From an uncultured bacterium (GTDB lineage Bacteria; Bacillota_I; Bacilli_A; RFN20; CAG-826): a stretch of 64,000 nt of DNA. The notes below the pieces were generated by a model, which saw only the letters and a list, made by a program, of their open reading frames with translations, was not told the origin of the DNA and did not search any database. The stretch covers positions 824,999-888,998 of the forward strand of contig CASFTG010000001.1 of NCBI GenBank assembly GCA_949297805.1, in the 5' to 3' direction. Position numbers and translations under genes: made by a program. Positions 63,345 through 64,000 of this stretch are shown one piece after another. How positions within the stretch are numbered: the first letter of the stretch is position 1; every line of letters begins with the position of its first letter.

Positions 63345-63533
63345 TCATTTCTTTTTACTTAGGTTGAAAACCACGATCAAATCACGGTCTTTGGTTATGG
63401 TGTAATCGCTTAAGCCAAGAGGACACAGGCAGTGGCGCGCATCGTCGTAATTATCGCGAATATAAGCTAACTTGACGATTTTGAGGTATTTGTAGACGAC
63501 CTCGAAAACGCCGTGGAAGGTTTGGGCGTCCAT
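63345..63533 (-). CDS. Small hypothetical protein (62 aa)
   Basis: A 62-residue frame from the ATG at 63533 (MDAQTFHGVFEVVYKYLKIV at the start) with mixed charged and aromatic residues and a lysine tail. GATAAT lies seven bases before the ATG, in line with the leaderless pattern. The frame stays open to 63830, but that extension overlaps the next gene and looks like shadow. No family recognised. Confidence 0.4.
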   Translation of the reverse strand: MDAQTFHGVFEVVYKYLKIVKLAYIRDNYDDARHCLCPLGLSDYTITKDRDLIVVFNLSKKK

Positions 63534-63571
63534 TTCATCAATTATCTTAATTCTTCGCTTGGTCTTGGGGT

Positions 63572-64000
63572 TTACAATAGACCGCTTAGAGTACCATAGG
63601 CGGCCGCATCCGCCGGCAAACTGCTGTCCAAAAGTTCTTGCCAGTAACTGTCGCTCCCCGCTAGACAATTTTCTATTTCCGTCGTGGAAGCCTTGTACGT
63701 TCGCGTCAGACAGTCTCTGACTTTCTGCTTGTACTCTTGCAAACTCTTGTCCGTTGAACTCGCACAGTATCCGCTTTGCGTTCCGGGTCCGGCCGTCTGT
63801 CCAGCGCCCGTCCGCGTCGAATTTCGACAACAGGCATTCGTGTGCTTGGAGGACTTCTTGGACTCGTTGCTCCAGATTATGTTCTCGGGGTTGCTGAAGA
63901 AGGTCTCCATCGCTCCCTCCCCGTTGCCCTCGACGAAGTTGTAACCAGCGGCTCTCAATCTCGCGTCGAGCTCGTCTATCCAGGAATTCGAGGAAGACTG
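63572..64000 (-). CDS. C-terminal part of an unknown protein, cut by right edge
   Basis: An open minus-strand frame entering from the right edge and ending with GTLSGLL at 63572, about 142 residues visible. It is polar, rich in Ser/Asn/Thr, with several cysteines (ACCR, GYCASS, DCLTR, NCLAG). No family is recognised. Its composition differs from the rest of the window. A competing minus-strand frame overlaps it (63345-63830), so the coding status is uncertain. Confidence 0.4.
   Translation of the reverse strand, partial: QSSSNSWIDELDARLRAAGYNFVEGNGEGAMETFFSNPENIIWSNESKKSSKHTNACCRNSTRTGAGQTAGPGTQSGYCASSTDKSLQEYKQKVRDCLTRTYKASTTEIENCLAGSDSYWQELLDSSLPADAAAYGTLSGLL

Overview
The window looks like a chromosomal segment of an uncultivated gut-type Bacilli lineage (RF39, Erysipelotrichia or Acholeplasma relatives). 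This is inferred from gene content and not proven. Supporting signs are AddAB, RqcH, a TGS-type uridine kinase, PPi-dependent phosphofructokinase, an F-type ATP synthase, many Ser/Thr-linker lipoproteins and the standard code (TGA is used as stop, often in ATGA overlaps). Base composition is moderate, with a clearly GC-richer stretch at about 27-35.7 kb.

Layout. 0-5 kb: minus-strand housekeeping genes gmk, priA, an acidic unknown, a degenerate RsmB-like protein and rlmN (cut by the left edge). 5-8.8 kb: a large OB-fold-type lipoprotein, a DUF3737 beta-helix protein and a DnaQ-like exonuclease. 8.8-16.3 kb: rqcH and a choline-kinase-like gene (plus strand), then a DUF4143 ATPase, ppa, a thioredoxin-like lipoprotein, an ATP-grasp enzyme and an aldo/keto reductase with ferredoxin-like clusters. 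16.3-17.4 kb: an orphan AbiEi antitoxin with a decayed toxin, and a six-copy repeat array resembling an IS21-family end. 17.4-24.3 kb: complete atpIBEFHAGDC operon. Its c subunit carries the two-carboxylate pattern known from some Na+-driven rotors. 24.3-28.1 kb: an isochorismatase-pfp pair and uridine kinase. 28.1-36.7 kb: five large exported proteins, including three related paralogues, a predicted inactive M6 protease, and a Big2 plus tandem-repeat lipoprotein. A consensus cre-like operator lies in the divergent promoter region. 36.8-45.7 kb: esterase, DUF5677-like protein, addA, addB, glpK. 45.7-49.7 kb: a DUF234-type ATPase gene whose promoter is bracketed by two identical 37-bp operator-like repeats, a PTS EIIC-like permease and a predicted inactive M24 peptidase. 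49.8-57.5 kb: yigZ/IMPACT and a giant membrane/surface protein gene split by a 26-bp tandem duplication plus a compensating 1-bp shift. 57.5-60.5 kb: XRE membrane regulator, CPBP protease, TraX-like acyltransferase, thioredoxin. 60.5-64 kb: small unknown genes, a frameshifted lipoprotein gene, tRNA-Asp and tRNA-Gly, and a gene-poor tail with a possible integration site.

The most general pattern is transcriptional. At least twelve operon-first genes have a TATAAT-like -10 box only 6-9 bases before the start codon and no Shine-Dalgarno, so their mRNAs are probably leaderless. Internal operon genes often have AGGAGG-type sites. Several enzyme families also appear as copies lacking catalytic residues (RsmB-like, M6, M24).
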